A DNA stretch of 64,000 nt from Marinobacter adhaerens HP15 (lineage in GTDB: Bacteria; Pseudomonadota; Gammaproteobacteria; Pseudomonadales; Oleiphilaceae). The first letter of the stretch is position 1; every line of letters starts with the position of its first letter. The notes under the pieces were generated by a model that did not search any database, was not told the origin of the DNA, and was given only the letters and a program-made list of their open reading frames with translations. Shown in pieces: positions 45,837-55,104 of this stretch. Where the stretch lies: assembly GCF_000166295.1 (NCBI RefSeq), contig NC_017506.1, positions 3,286,001-3,350,000 of the forward strand, read 5' to 3'. A program made the position numbers and the translations under genes.

Positions 45837-47144
45837 TTAGTGTGAGTGCTCTTCTTCGTGATCGTGGTCGTGGCCTTCTTCCGCCAGACCCAGCCATGCG
45901 ATTGCAGAAGCACTGAATCCAAGATCGATGGTCCGCACCACATCACCATCGGTGGCATCCACCTCATGCACAGACTGGTTGTGCAGCACGAACAGGCGTT
46001 CCTGAGCCGCAGATACGGCGACAGCGAGGGTGTCACCTTCACCCGGCGCGTCCATCAGCTCAGCCGTGGTAATCAGCGCCCAGTCGCTGGCGGGGTCGAA
46101 CAGCCTCAGGTCACCATCATCGCCGAGCACATAGAAGACCTCGCCGTGGGTGGTAAAGCCCTGGGCCAGTCGGCCCACGCCTTCGCCAAGTTCCAGTTCG
46201 TGGTAAACCTCAGTGGTTGATTCCGGATGGATCACGAACAGGCGGTCACCGGCAATGCCGACCAACTCCTCAACATCGTGATTGGCAACCACGGTTCCGA
46301 TGCGAGAGCCCTCCGCCAGGCCTTCGGGGTTTTCCAGTTTGGTAGCGGGGTAACCAGCTTCGTGCAGATCAATTACCAGAACGCCATCACTGCAGCCGAA
46401 GCCAAGACTATGGGCGTTGGCGGCGGCGCCATGAAGCCTCGGGCAAGCCTGGCTGTAGCGTTCTTCAAACTCGAAGTCGGAACCGTCCAGGTGGTAACGC
46501 TCGACAGCCGCCGGCAGAGTGGTGTCCGTAATCGAGCTGTCCCGATAGGTCACAAACAGGTGGCCATCGATCACCTTGGCAACACCGTGCATGTTGTTCT
46601 CCAGCGGCAGGCTGGCCACGGTGGCGCCGCTTCCCAACGTCGCATCTGAAAACACGGTCACTTTGGAGCTTGCGGCCTCACCGCCGTCGAAGAAAACGAC
46701 ACCTTCCGCTTCACCAGACGAGTAGTGCGTCGGTTTGTGATCGTTCAGGGTCAGGGACAGCATGCTCGGCGTCTCTGCGTAATCATGCATGTGATCGCCG
46801 TGGTCCTCGGTGTAAAGCCCACCGTCAACAAACGACACCAGATCGTCGCCCCGCTGAATGGCGACGGCATACCGGTTGCCGGGGGATGCATAGAGGCGTG
46901 GGGCCTCTCCATCCATCGCCATGGATGCGATCACTTCACTGTTGTCCAGGTCCAGAACCTTGAGCTGCGAAGCGTCGGTGTCGAACAGGGCCAGACGGCC
47001 CGCGGTGTCAATATCCGTGTGCTCATGCTCATCCCCGGAGCCGCTGCTACCGCCACAGGCCGTCAACATCGCTGCAGAGACCAGTAGTAAAGAGGTAGCC
47101 ATCGGGCGCAGCCTGGAGGGGAATTGGCGGGATCGATCAGACAT
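45837..47144 (-). CDS. aztD: AztD-like periplasmic zinc metallochaperone (beta-propeller)
   Basis: A 435-residue lipoprotein-type protein (lipobox MLTACGG) with a beta-propeller body and His-rich ends: DEHEHTDID near the N-terminus and GHDHDHEEEHSH at the C-terminus. The YTEDHGDHMHDYAETP segment is an additional metal site. This matches AztD, which delivers zinc to the AztC binding protein in Paracoccus. The start at 47144 has GGAG upstream. A Zur-box-like sequence lies 12-30 bp upstream. Confidence 0.87.
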   Translation of the reverse strand: MSDRSRQFPSRLRPMATSLLLVSAAMLTACGGSSGSGDEHEHTDIDTAGRLALFDTDASQLKVLDLDNSEVIASMAMDGEAPRLYASPGNRYAVAIQRGDDLVSFVDGGLYTEDHGDHMHDYAETPSMLSLTLNDHKPTHYSSGEAEGVVFFDGGEAASSKVTVFSDATLGSGATVASLPLENNMHGVAKVIDGHLFVTYRDSSITDTTLPAAVERYHLDGSDFEFEERYSQACPRLHGAAANAHSLGFGCSDGVLVIDLHEAGYPATKLENPEGLAEGSRIGTVVANHDVEELVGIAGDRLFVIHPESTTEVYHELELGEGVGRLAQGFTTHGEVFYVLGDDGDLRLFDPASDWALITTAELMDAPGEGDTLAVAVSAAQERLFVLHNQSVHEVDATDGDVVRTIDLGFSASAIAWLGLAEEGHDHDHEEEHSH

Positions 47145-47155
47145 CAAGAACTCCT

Positions 47156-47174
47156 TATTTAACGTTATAACATT
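47156..47174 (-). promoter_or_regulatory. Zur-box-like site upstream of aztD
   Basis: Contains GTTATAACATT (47164-47174), identical over 11 bases to the stronger Zur box at 47887-47905; the left arm is degenerate. It lies directly upstream of the aztD-like ribosome-binding site. Confidence 0.65.
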
Positions 47175-47186
47175 GCTTTTATTGCT

Positions 47187-47822
47187 TCAGGAAAGCCAGT
47201 CCAGTCCCAGAACCAGCCTGGGGGTATCACCCGGCGCGGGCGAGCGGTGAACAAGGCCTCGGCCTTCATTGCCAATCCAGGCTTCCCCTTTCAGGATCGC
47301 AACCGACCCGGTAGGCATGACCTGGATGCGGTGTTCCGCTAATGGCTGCTCCGGCAACGGCCCCGGGCTTTCCGGACGTAAAACATCCGATTCTGCAAGC
47401 CACTCGGTTCCACGTCCCGAATAGGTCACCAGCAATCGAGCCGGAACCCGGTCCGTGTGAAATCGGGGACACATGGTGTCAGCCAACACATGAACCCGAA
47501 CCCCCACGGCGGCAGGCTCGAACAGGCATCGATACATGGCGATCAGTTCCCTGACATCCGCCAGCCACGCCCGGGCGCCGGGCAATTCCAGCGCCCAACG
47601 CGGAAGAACCTCATCAACGGGCTCGTCTTTCTCCTGCGCCACAAAGCGCTCGAAGCTGGAAACCTCTGACGCGAAATGGCGTGCAAAATCGAGACATTCA
47701 GTACGCGGCTCCCGCCGCCAGACGGCCAGATTGACCTCATCCCGGAATATCTCTGTCAGGCATTCAGGTTTGCCACCGTGAACAGCCACAGGGCCGGCAA
47801 CCGAATTGGACTCTACTGTCAT
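47187..47822 (-). CDS. DUF1826 family protein
   Basis: A 211-residue protein of the DUF1826 family, often found in Zur regulons beside zinc-chaperone GTPases. Visible features are CPRFHTDRVPARLLVTYSGRGTEWL and LKGEAWIGNEGRGLVHRSPA, which resemble a cupin-like or oxygenase-like metal site (HxD...H). The molecular function is unknown. The start at 47822 is set by GGGAGG seven bases upstream, and a Zur box lies 65 bp upstream. First gene of the zinc set. Confidence 0.83.
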   Translation of the reverse strand: MTVESNSVAGPVAVHGGKPECLTEIFRDEVNLAVWRREPRTECLDFARHFASEVSSFERFVAQEKDEPVDEVLPRWALELPGARAWLADVRELIAMYRCLFEPAAVGVRVHVLADTMCPRFHTDRVPARLLVTYSGRGTEWLAESDVLRPESPGPLPEQPLAEHRIQVMPTGSVAILKGEAWIGNEGRGLVHRSPAPGDTPRLVLGLDWLS

Positions 47823-47886
47823 TAACAACCTCCCGCGCCTGCCGCATGCAGGAATGGACTTGGAAAAGGAATATTTCGAGACGGCA

Positions 47887-47905
47887 AATGTTATGTTATA
47901 ACATT
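47887..47905 (-). promoter_or_regulatory. Zur box upstream of the DUF1826 gene
   Basis: AATGTTATGTTATAACATT: eight-base arms AATGTTAT/ATAACATT around a three-base centre, a close match to the gammaproteobacterial Zur consensus. It is positioned to repress the zinc set when zinc is sufficient. Confidence 0.85.
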
Positions 47906-47979
47906 ACTCAAGTAAAGGACGAAGGTTGCAGCGGATAGCGTAAAAACCAGGGGCTGTTTTTTATAGACCGGGGATTTGA

Positions 47980-48651
47980 TCAGGACATAGTCGGATCGAG
48001 CCTGCGTAGTTTGCCGAGCAGCCCTTCGACGATGCCAGCCTCCCCAATCTGATCATCCCACTGCAGGCGCGCAGGTTTTCCGTCGAGGTACCAGAGCCGA
48101 TTGGCCAATATCTCTGCATCACCACCATCGTGGGTTACACAGATCATCGCCATATCCGGTTGCGAGTCCAGGATCCCGGCGATCAAGGCTTTCAGTTCGC
48201 CGGCCATGATGGGGTCCAGCGAGGCAAACGGCTCGTCCAACAAGAGCAAGTCGGGCTTCACCGCAAGGCAGCGGGCCAGGGCGGCTCTTCGGGCCATACC
48301 GAGTGACAGTTGGTCCGGGAGATAATGGCCGTAGCCGGCCAGGCCAACCTGGCCCAGCAACGTCCCGGCCTCGTCATCGCTGGCACCAACCAGCCTGAGA
48401 TTGGCCTGTAAAGTCCGCCATGGCAGCAGGCGATGCTCCTGAAACAGGTAGCCCACCCGGAGTTTGTCGCGCCCGATTACCGCGTCTTCGGGAACCGATT
48501 TGTCGAGACCGGCAATCGCGTTCAGCAGGGTGGTCTTGCCGATACCCGAGGGACCCAGCAGGCAGATCCGGTCGCCTCGCGCAATGGTTGCGAAGACCTC
48601 TCCGAGCACCGGCTGGCCGAAATCACGGCCTGCGATTCTGAGCTCAAGCAT
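47980..48651 (-). CDS. ABC transporter ATP-binding protein, NitT/TauT type
   Basis: A 223-residue ATPase with Walker A GPSGIGKTT and Walker B LLLLDEPFASLD. The ABC signature reads LSLGM (in LSLGMARRAALARCLA) where LSGGQ is usual. The switch His is in VTHDGGD. It overlaps the permease gene by eight bases. Last gene of a solute-binding protein-permease-ATPase operon read from 50439. Substrate unknown. Confidence 0.87.
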   Translation of the reverse strand: MLELRIAGRDFGQPVLGEVFATIARGDRICLLGPSGIGKTTLLNAIAGLDKSVPEDAVIGRDKLRVGYLFQEHRLLPWRTLQANLRLVGASDDEAGTLLGQVGLAGYGHYLPDQLSLGMARRAALARCLAVKPDLLLLDEPFASLDPIMAGELKALIAGILDSQPDMAMICVTHDGGDAEILANRLWYLDGKPARLQWDDQIGEAGIVEGLLGKLRRLDPTMS

Positions 48652-49420
48652 GAGCGGCCTCCGGCTGGCGCCAGCGGCTGGATCGACGCTCGAGGGGCTG
48701 CAGGATGGCCAGCTCGATCAGCTGGACGACGGCTATAAAGGCCAGGCTGTAGGCCAGAATGGCGGCCACGTCGAATACCTGAAACGCCATATGCAGCTGG
48801 AAGCCGACGCCACTGGAGCGGCCCAGCAGTTCCACTACAAGGACAATCTTCCAGATCAGGGCAAGACCACCCCGGGTGGCGGCCATGAGGTAGGGAAACA
48901 GCTGCGGCACCCACACTTCACGCAACCGTTGCCAGCGGGTGAACTCGTAAACGGTGGCCATTTCCTCAAGCCGGTAGTCGAGGCTGCGGGCGCCTTCCCG
49001 AACGGTAACGGCAACATTGGGCACTTTGTTGATCACGACCGCCATCACGGCAGCCACTTCCACCAGGCCGAACCACACGTACATAAGGATGATGGTGACC
49101 AGCGCCGGCAGGTTGAGTAACAACACCAGCAGGGGATCGAACAGGGCATTGGTGGTTTGTGACCGGCCCATCACAATGCCGATGGCGGTGCCAATCGCCA
49201 TGGCCAGAACAAAGGCGACCACCACGCGGGCCAGGGTTGCCCCCAGGTGATGCCAGAGTTCGCCGGACGCTGATTCCCGAACCAGGGTATCCAGCACGCT
49301 CACCGGCGTTGGTAACAGAGGCGACTGAAGCAGCCACGCCGTCAGCGCCCAGAGCACGACAAACGAGGGCAGAACTATCCAGTAGCTCCAGAGCGGCGGG
49401 CGGCCGGGAGGGCCTTTCAC
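48644..49420 (-). CDS. ABC transporter permease, NitT/TauT (SsuC) type
   Basis: A 258-residue inner-membrane permease with about six hydrophobic segments and an EAA-like loop in YEFTRWQRLREVWVPQLFPYLMAATRGGLALIWK. The family imports sulfonates, nitrate, thiamine precursors and similar compounds. It overlaps the solute-binding protein gene by four bases and the ATPase gene by eight. Position between zinc genes and agmR gives no direct substrate clue, but the shared upstream motif links it to pqqA. Confidence 0.87.
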   Translation of the reverse strand: MKGPPGRPPLWSYWIVLPSFVVLWALTAWLLQSPLLPTPVSVLDTLVRESASGELWHHLGATLARVVVAFVLAMAIGTAIGIVMGRSQTTNALFDPLLVLLLNLPALVTIILMYVWFGLVEVAAVMAVVINKVPNVAVTVREGARSLDYRLEEMATVYEFTRWQRLREVWVPQLFPYLMAATRGGLALIWKIVLVVELLGRSSGVGFQLHMAFQVFDVAAILAYSLAFIAVVQLIELAILQPLERRSSRWRQPEAAHA

Positions 49421-50439
49421 GGTTGGCTCCGGTAAAACAGATTGGCGGGCATCAGGCGGTCCGGGTCGGCACCTGTGAGGGTCATCAATCGCTGCAGGTC
49501 TGCAATACGCTGTTCTGTTTGTGGCGCAGGCGTGCCGGCGACGAAGCCCTCGCGCAATGCCGTGAAGACGCCCTCTTCAGGATTACCCATCAGGGGACGC
49601 AAGCGTTGCCAGGGTGATTCACTGTCCGCCAGCTCGGCTTTGGCCTGTTGAAGGGAGGCCGCGAAACCATCTATCAACGATCCATGATCGGTCGCCCATT
49701 TCGCAGGGAAGACATAACCCAGCACCGGCAGGTTGCGATCCAGGTCCAGCTCAGTGAGCAGATCGGCCATGCTGAAGTCCGACCGCCAGCCGCCCTCACC
49801 CCGGAGACGGGCCGCGAAATGCCAGTAGGTGACGATCACGTCTACCTGTCCCCGCTTGAGAGCCTGGCTGAGCAGCGGCGGAGCAGCGAACTGGATCTCT
49901 GCGGATTCGTCCAGATTGATACCCTGCCGCTCTGCGACTTTCTGGAGCAGTATCCAGCCCTTGCTGTCCGGCCCGCCGGCTACGCCGATGCGCTTGTCCG
50001 CCAGATCCGCCACCGAGCGGATCGGGGAAGTCTCGGCGACCACGATATCGCCGATCTGGGATGAAAAAGGCACATAAAGGTAGGGCGCTCCTGCCTGAAA
50101 CCTGGACTGCGCCCACAGCAGGTCGGCCACTGCGCCATTCACCGAACCGCTGGTGACCGCGAGCCTGGAGGCCGGCAGGTTGGCCACCGGTTTCAGGTCC
50201 AGCCGATAGCCATTCTCCCGATCCAGTTCCCGATGCAGGATATGGTCAAGCTCCCAGTGGGCCGTGCCGAACTGCAATACGCTGACGGACAGTACGGGCA
50301 GCTCAGAGGCTCCCTCCCCGGCCTGGGCACCACCTGCGAGGCTGAAGATAAGACACACCAGGGCGGTCACTCCCTTTTTGATCCAGCGATCGGCAAGAGA
50401 GGGTTGGGAGACTGGAGTTATTGTTGGTTGTAGGCTCAT
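49417..50439 (-). CDS. ABC solute-binding protein, NMT1/SsuA type
   Basis: A 340-residue periplasmic protein. A cytoplasmic leader of about 20 residues is followed by the hydrophobic segment VTALVCLIFSLAGGAQAG (signal peptide), then the family 9/NMT1 fold (VADLADKRIGVAGGPDSKGWILL, QALKRGQVDVIVTYWHFAA). The start at 50439 has GGAG close upstream. First gene of the three-gene ABC operon. It is divergent from agmR, with the TACTTTGG-CTGTTTTTTGG motif 37 bp upstream. Confidence 0.85.
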   Translation of the reverse strand: MSLQPTITPVSQPSLADRWIKKGVTALVCLIFSLAGGAQAGEGASELPVLSVSVLQFGTAHWELDHILHRELDRENGYRLDLKPVANLPASRLAVTSGSVNGAVADLLWAQSRFQAGAPYLYVPFSSQIGDIVVAETSPIRSVADLADKRIGVAGGPDSKGWILLQKVAERQGINLDESAEIQFAAPPLLSQALKRGQVDVIVTYWHFAARLRGEGGWRSDFSMADLLTELDLDRNLPVLGYVFPAKWATDHGSLIDGFAASLQQAKAELADSESPWQRLRPLMGNPEEGVFTALREGFVAGTPAPQTEQRIADLQRLMTLTGADPDRLMPANLFYRSQP

Positions 50440-50475
50440 TGCTCCACGATACGAAGCCCACAGCCCGGCAAGAAT

Positions 50476-50499
50476 AGTACTTTGGTGCCTGTTTTTTGG
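50476..50499. promoter_or_regulatory. Candidate regulator site between ABC operon and agmR
   Basis: AGTACTTTGG, three bases, CTGTTTTTTGG. It nearly duplicates the site upstream of pqqA (7994-8015). It is 37 bp upstream of the solute-binding protein ATG and 110 bp upstream of the agmR ATG. Confidence 0.5.
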
Positions 50500-50608
50500 T
50501 GCGATGGTCGCATTCACCCCGAGACCAGGATGGCGTGTAATGAAACCATCACAATAATAAACAGAGGATCGACTCCGACTCCGGCGATTCTCTGCACAGG
50601 AGGCCGCT

Positions 50609-51382
50609 ATGCTGAACGAGCTCGATGCCGCACTCTCTTCCGAAAACCGTTATCATGATTCGGAAGCCATTCCCGACACTGAAAACAAACAGGTAGACCC
50701 ATCCATGGAGCCGGCTTACAAGATCCTGATTGCCGACGACCACCCGCTGTTCCGGGAAGCCATCAGCAGCGTTATCGCCTCTGGCTTTGAGGGCAGCGAG
50801 ATCATCGAAACCGACGATCTGGACAGCGCTCTCGACATTACCCGTGAGAATGACGACCTGGACCTGATCCTGCTGGACCTGAACATGCCCGGCATGCATG
50901 GTCTCAACGGTCTGATCACGTTGCGCAACGAAGCCCCGACCATTCCGGTGGTGATTGTCTCTGCCGAGGAAGACAAGCAGGTGGTACTGCAGGCCATTAC
51001 CTACGGCGCCTGCGGATTCATTACCAAGTCCTCGCCCAGGGCCCAGATGACCGAGGCCATCCAGCAGATACTGAACGGCAATGTCTACCTGCCCTCGGAC
51101 ATCATCCGAACCGGCAAGGAGAGCAATACTCGTCGTGGCCGCAATGAAGACAACCCGATTTCACCGGAGCTGCTCAACTCACTGACACGTCGGCAGCTGC
51201 TGGTGCTCGAGCGCATGTCCAAGGGCGAATCCAACAAGCAGATCGCCTATAACCTGAACATCGCCGAGACCACGGTGAAGGCCCATGTTTCCGCAATCCT
51301 ACGCAAGCTCGGGGTTCACAACCGGGTGCAGGCGATTCTATCTGCCAGCGATGTGGATTTCAGTCAGTATCTGAAGCGGTAA
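50609..51382 (+). CDS. agmR: LuxR-type response regulator AgmR/ErbR (PedR1-like)
   Basis: A 257-residue response regulator. The receiver has Asp90 ([13 protein letters not shown]), and the LuxR helix-turn-helix lies near the C-terminus ([43 protein letters not shown]). It closely resembles P. aeruginosa AgmR/ErbR, an activator of the ethanol-oxidation regulon including pqq genes. AGGAGG lies six bases before the ATG at 50609, supporting a 32-residue N-terminal extension not typical of AgmR; the usual start would be Met33, which has no ribosome-binding site. Confidence 0.9.
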   Translation: MLNELDAALSSENRYHDSEAIPDTENKQVDPSMEPAYKILIADDHPLFREAISSVIASGFEGSEIIETDDLDSALDITRENDDLDLILLDLNMPGMHGLNGLITLRNEAPTIPVVIVSAEEDKQVVLQAITYGACGFITKSSPRAQMTEAIQQILNGNVYLPSDIIRTGKESNTRRGRNEDNPISPELLNSLTRRQLLVLERMSKGESNKQIAYNLNIAETTVKAHVSAILRKLGVHNRVQAILSASDVDFSQYLKR

Positions 51383-51404
51383 TAAGTTCAGGACTTCACA
51401 GGCT

Positions 51405-51442
51405 AAAAAAAGGGTCAGGTGACATGTTCATCTGACCCTTTT
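51405..51442. terminator. Bidirectional terminator between agmR and the NahK-like kinase
   Basis: An 11-base-pair stem GGGTCAGGTGA-CATGT-TCATCTGACCC (one wobble) is flanked by AAAAAAA on the left and TTTT on the right. It serves convergent transcription from both genes. Confidence 0.9.
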
Positions 51443-51457
51443 CGTATGAGACCGCCG

Positions 51458-53719
51458 TCAGCTTCTCAGTAGATGACTCAGCGCACTCCTCAGCTTCAGA
51501 GGCTTCACCGGCTTGTTCATCAGCAGGTGCCCAAGTTCGCGGATATGCTGCTTGAGTTCGTTGGTGTAGTTAGCCGTAATCATCACCACTGGCGCCGGAC
51601 ATCTCCGGCGGCCATTGATCTCCGCAACCACATCCACGCCGTTTTCATCGTTGTCCAGATGGTAGTCCGCCAGGATCAGGTCAACCGCACTGCTGGCCGG
51701 GTCCAGTTGGCGTTCGAGATCTTCCAGGGACACCGCCGTCACCACCTGGCAGTCCCAACCTTCGAGCAGGGTTTGCATGCCCTGGCAAATAGACTGGTCG
51801 TTGTCGATCACCCAGATCCGGGCCCCGCCCAGACCGCTATCGAAAGACAGGGCCCGGTTCTGGTCGGGCGCTGCTTGCCTCGGCTTCAGCTTTCCGACGG
51901 GGACCCGGACGCTGAAGACTGACCCCCTGCCCTCGATGGAATTCACCGTCACCTCGTGCCCCAGCATTCGGGATATTTTGTCGACGATGGCCAGACCGAG
52001 TCCCAGGCCTTTATCCGGCTGAGAACCGGCGGGGCGAATACGCTTGAATTCCTGGAAGATCTCGGTGAGTTTGTCTTCGGGAATCCCCGGGCCGGTATCC
52101 CACACCTGCAACAGCACATGATCCTTTTGTCGGCGAACGCCAAGCAGGATCCGGCCGTTGCCGGTGTAGCGAATGGCGTTGGTGAGGAAATTCCGGAGAA
52201 TCCGCGCCAGCAACTGGGAATCGGACTCCACAATCGCGGAGCTGGCAATAAAGTCCAGTTGCAGCCCCTCGGCCATGGCCATCTGCCGGAATTCCCGTGC
52301 GATATTGTTGAGCAGGTCCCGAAGGTCAAAGGCGGTGACATCCGGCTTGATCACGCCGGCATCGAGCTTGGAAATATCAACCAGAGTGCCCAGCAGGTTT
52401 TCAACGTCATCCAGAGAGGTGCTCACCGATCGAACCAGGCCTTCAGCCTTGGGCCCGAACGACTGTTCCAGCAATGCACTGGTGAATAACCGTGCGGCAT
52501 TCAGAGGTTGCAGCAAGTCGTGGCTGACGGCCGCCAGGAACTTGGTTTTAGAAAGATTGGCCCGTTCGGCCTCCAGTTTGGCATCCCGAAGGCGCGCTTC
52601 CACAGCCGCCCGCTCGGTGATTTCCTGGCGCAGCTGGTTGTTCAGGCCGGTCAGGGCTGCGGTGCGCTCCTTCACCCGTCGCTCGAGGTTGTCATAAGCC
52701 TGCTCCAGGGCCAGGGCGGTCTTGCGGCGGTCGGTGATGTCCCGTATCAGCACGAAGAAACCGATGATATCGCCCTGCTCATCGAAATTCGGCACGTAGG
52801 AACGCAGCATGTGGCGTACCTCACCCTGCTCACCGGTCTCCTCGAATTCGAACGTCACGTTGTGGCCGTCCATGACATCGAGAATCTGGGGAAGCAGGCG
52901 CTGGTAAAACTCCGGCGAATGCACCTCGTTAAGACGTTTGCCAAGGGGCGACTCGCCTTTGCGCCCGTACCATGACTCATAGACCTTGTTGCAGAACTGG
53001 ATGGTCATGTCGGCCCCGATATAGGCAATCAGCGCGGGAACATGGTCGGTCACCACCCGGATCCAGCGCTCGCTTTCTTCGAGCGCCTTGATCCGGCGGG
53101 CCATTTCGCTGTTCTTCACATCGGTGATGTCGGAATAGAGCACCACCAACCCACCTTCCCGGGTCGGTCTCTCGGTAACCTGAACCCAGCGGCCGTTGGC
53201 CAGCAGAAACACCACGCCTTCCGAATCCGGATGGCTGTGTTCCTCCAGGACCAGACCGCAGGCCACCGCCTGCCGCTTTACGTCTGAAATCCGGGTACCC
53301 TGGCCCGGCGCGTCAACACCGGCATGGCGCCAGTAACTCCGGAACCGGCTGTTGCTCTGGATCAGGCAATGCCGGTTATCAAACAGCACAAAACCGTCGG
53401 CAATGCTCTCGATGGCATCGCTCAGTCTCTGGCGGGTTGTCTCGGCTTCTTCCCGGGCCCGGTTCAGGGCCTTGTTGCTGCCCTTGAGCTGCTCCATGGC
53501 CTGGTTCAGTGCCTCGGTCCGCTCCCGAACCTGCTCGGCAAGCACCACCGAGTGCTCGAAGGCGGCGTAGGGCTCCGGCTTGTGGGCAGAGCCGGACTCC
53601 ACCCGGACAATCAGGGCATCGCGAATCCGCCGCAGGCGCTCGTTCTCCGCCTCAAGTTCGGCAATCCGGAGATCCCGCCTGTCTTCAACGGGTGCTTCAA
53701 TCTTGTCCGGAATGGACAT
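51458..53719 (-). CDS. NahK/ErcS'-like hybrid sensor histidine kinase (PedS1-like)
   Basis: A 753-residue soluble hybrid kinase. It has an N-terminal coiled coil, two PAS domains (about 105-205 and 215-345), HisKA (ASHDLLQPLNAARLFTSAL), HATPase_c (RILRNFLTNAIRYTGN, GLGLGLAIVDKISRML) and a C-terminal receiver with Asp in LILADYHLDNDENG. It is encoded directly after a NosP-type FIST protein, as in P. aeruginosa PA1975-PA1976, where NosP senses NO through haem and inhibits NahK. It also lies next to agmR, as the ped/exa kinases do. The start at 53719 overlaps the nosP stop by 23 bases, indicating coupling; a longer frame is unsupported. Confidence 0.83.
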   Translation of the reverse strand: MSIPDKIEAPVEDRRDLRIAELEAENERLRRIRDALIVRVESGSAHKPEPYAAFEHSVVLAEQVRERTEALNQAMEQLKGSNKALNRAREEAETTRQRLSDAIESIADGFVLFDNRHCLIQSNSRFRSYWRHAGVDAPGQGTRISDVKRQAVACGLVLEEHSHPDSEGVVFLLANGRWVQVTERPTREGGLVVLYSDITDVKNSEMARRIKALEESERWIRVVTDHVPALIAYIGADMTIQFCNKVYESWYGRKGESPLGKRLNEVHSPEFYQRLLPQILDVMDGHNVTFEFEETGEQGEVRHMLRSYVPNFDEQGDIIGFFVLIRDITDRRKTALALEQAYDNLERRVKERTAALTGLNNQLRQEITERAAVEARLRDAKLEAERANLSKTKFLAAVSHDLLQPLNAARLFTSALLEQSFGPKAEGLVRSVSTSLDDVENLLGTLVDISKLDAGVIKPDVTAFDLRDLLNNIAREFRQMAMAEGLQLDFIASSAIVESDSQLLARILRNFLTNAIRYTGNGRILLGVRRQKDHVLLQVWDTGPGIPEDKLTEIFQEFKRIRPAGSQPDKGLGLGLAIVDKISRMLGHEVTVNSIEGRGSVFSVRVPVGKLKPRQAAPDQNRALSFDSGLGGARIWVIDNDQSICQGMQTLLEGWDCQVVTAVSLEDLERQLDPASSAVDLILADYHLDNDENGVDVVAEINGRRRCPAPVVMITANYTNELKQHIRELGHLLMNKPVKPLKLRSALSHLLRS

Positions 53720-54976
53720 CAGGCTGGCCAATGACCACCCCCGTAAACGTCTGGTTGATGTGCATACCGTCGAACTGTTCGCCGTACGTGTTGAAGCCAA
53801 TCACATTGTGGTGGCGGAGGAACTGCGAGACCGCTTCCACCTCCCCGGTGAGTTCAGCCTCCAGCCTGCGCAGAAAACAATCGCAGCCGATGGTCACCAG
53901 AGGTGGCCCCACAACCCGTTCTGCGGCTTCTATCTGGGTACGAACGCTGTCCAGCAGGGATTCCGGCTCCATGGCCGTCATCACGATTCCGGTTTCCACG
54001 GCGCAATAGAAAGTCAGACTCTTGTCCGGGTTCACCCGCTGCACCGAGCGGACAAAATAGTGGCCGCCGATTTTCACCCCCATGGGCCGTAGCGCAAACA
54101 CCTTGCGATCCAGTGCTTCGACATCCACGCCAACGGCTCGGGCATAGGCATCGGCTGCCGGCTCTGCATTAAGCTCGAACACCGTGCGGCTTTCCGCGCA
54201 GGCGTCCGTCACCACCAGCTTTTCACTGCGTTCGACCATGTGGTGCGTGGAAAACACCCGGAAATCCAGCGGTGTATTTACCAGCAACACCGTGGCGGCT
54301 CCGGTATGGAACTGGCCGTCGTAGAACACATGGGTATTGGCCAGCCGCTCATCGTCGCCGGCAGAACCGCCAAACTGGGGAATGGTGCCAAGGGCCGAGT
54401 TGAGCGTTGCCAGCACCAGCTCTTCACGGCTGGACAGGCCGTCCAGCAGCGTGATGGCAAAGGTGTTGCCTTTGACCGGCGCGAGTCTGGCATCCCGGCA
54501 GGTCGAAAGCAGACCGTCGATTACCCCCTGGGCATCCTGCAGGGTGAATCGGTCCAGCTCCCGGATCAGCGCGCAATCGATGGCAAAATAGCGGCTGTCA
54601 AAGCCGATGGCGGTGATGCATCCACGTCCGTAGCCGTCCGGAGTGATCTCCCCGGCCGAGGTGCAGCCGCAGACGCGCACACCCTGAAAACTGTGCTCAA
54701 GGGCACTACCAAGTCGACCCAGGTCGTATTCCGCAGAACAGAAAAAAGCACACAGCCAAGATGCTCGTGGCTGAGCTGGCTGGCGAGATTGGTGGCGGCC
54801 AACATGGGATCGCGAACGCTGGAGCTCGCTACCCGGACCGCAGGCAGGGTCGTCGCTGGCTTCATAAACGCGGTTCCCGAAAACGGATGACTTTTCACCG
54901 ATTCTACGGCATCCGTAAACGCAGCCAATGCGACTTCAGTGCTTTTAATAGGCGCGCCAAAATGATCGTAAGCCAT
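53697..54976 (-). pseudogene. nosP: NosP-like FIST-domain haem NO sensor, frameshifted
   Basis: FIST_N and FIST_C domains (SLSHEHLGCVLF..., VCGCTSAGEITPDGYGRG, PQFGGSAGDDERL, GVKIGGHYFVRSVQRV) occur in two frames. The first frame (from 54976) covers about 80 residues of correct sequence and then goes out of frame at a T6 run (plus-strand A run 54742-54747). One added T restores FFCSAEYDL and a protein of about 426 residues. Deletion of one T, real or from sequencing, explains it. As the partner of the downstream NahK-like kinase it would sense nitric oxide. Start at 54976. Confidence 0.85.
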
Positions 54977-55104
54977 TGATTAAACAGCCTCCTGAATCAA
55001 TGCCTGGTGGCGCTGCCGGTTTGCCTCAAGGCAAACCGGCACTTTAGTCTTAGACAAACCAGCGCAGCGAGAGGCCTCCTGCCACCCGCAACGCCAGGTA
55101 GGGC

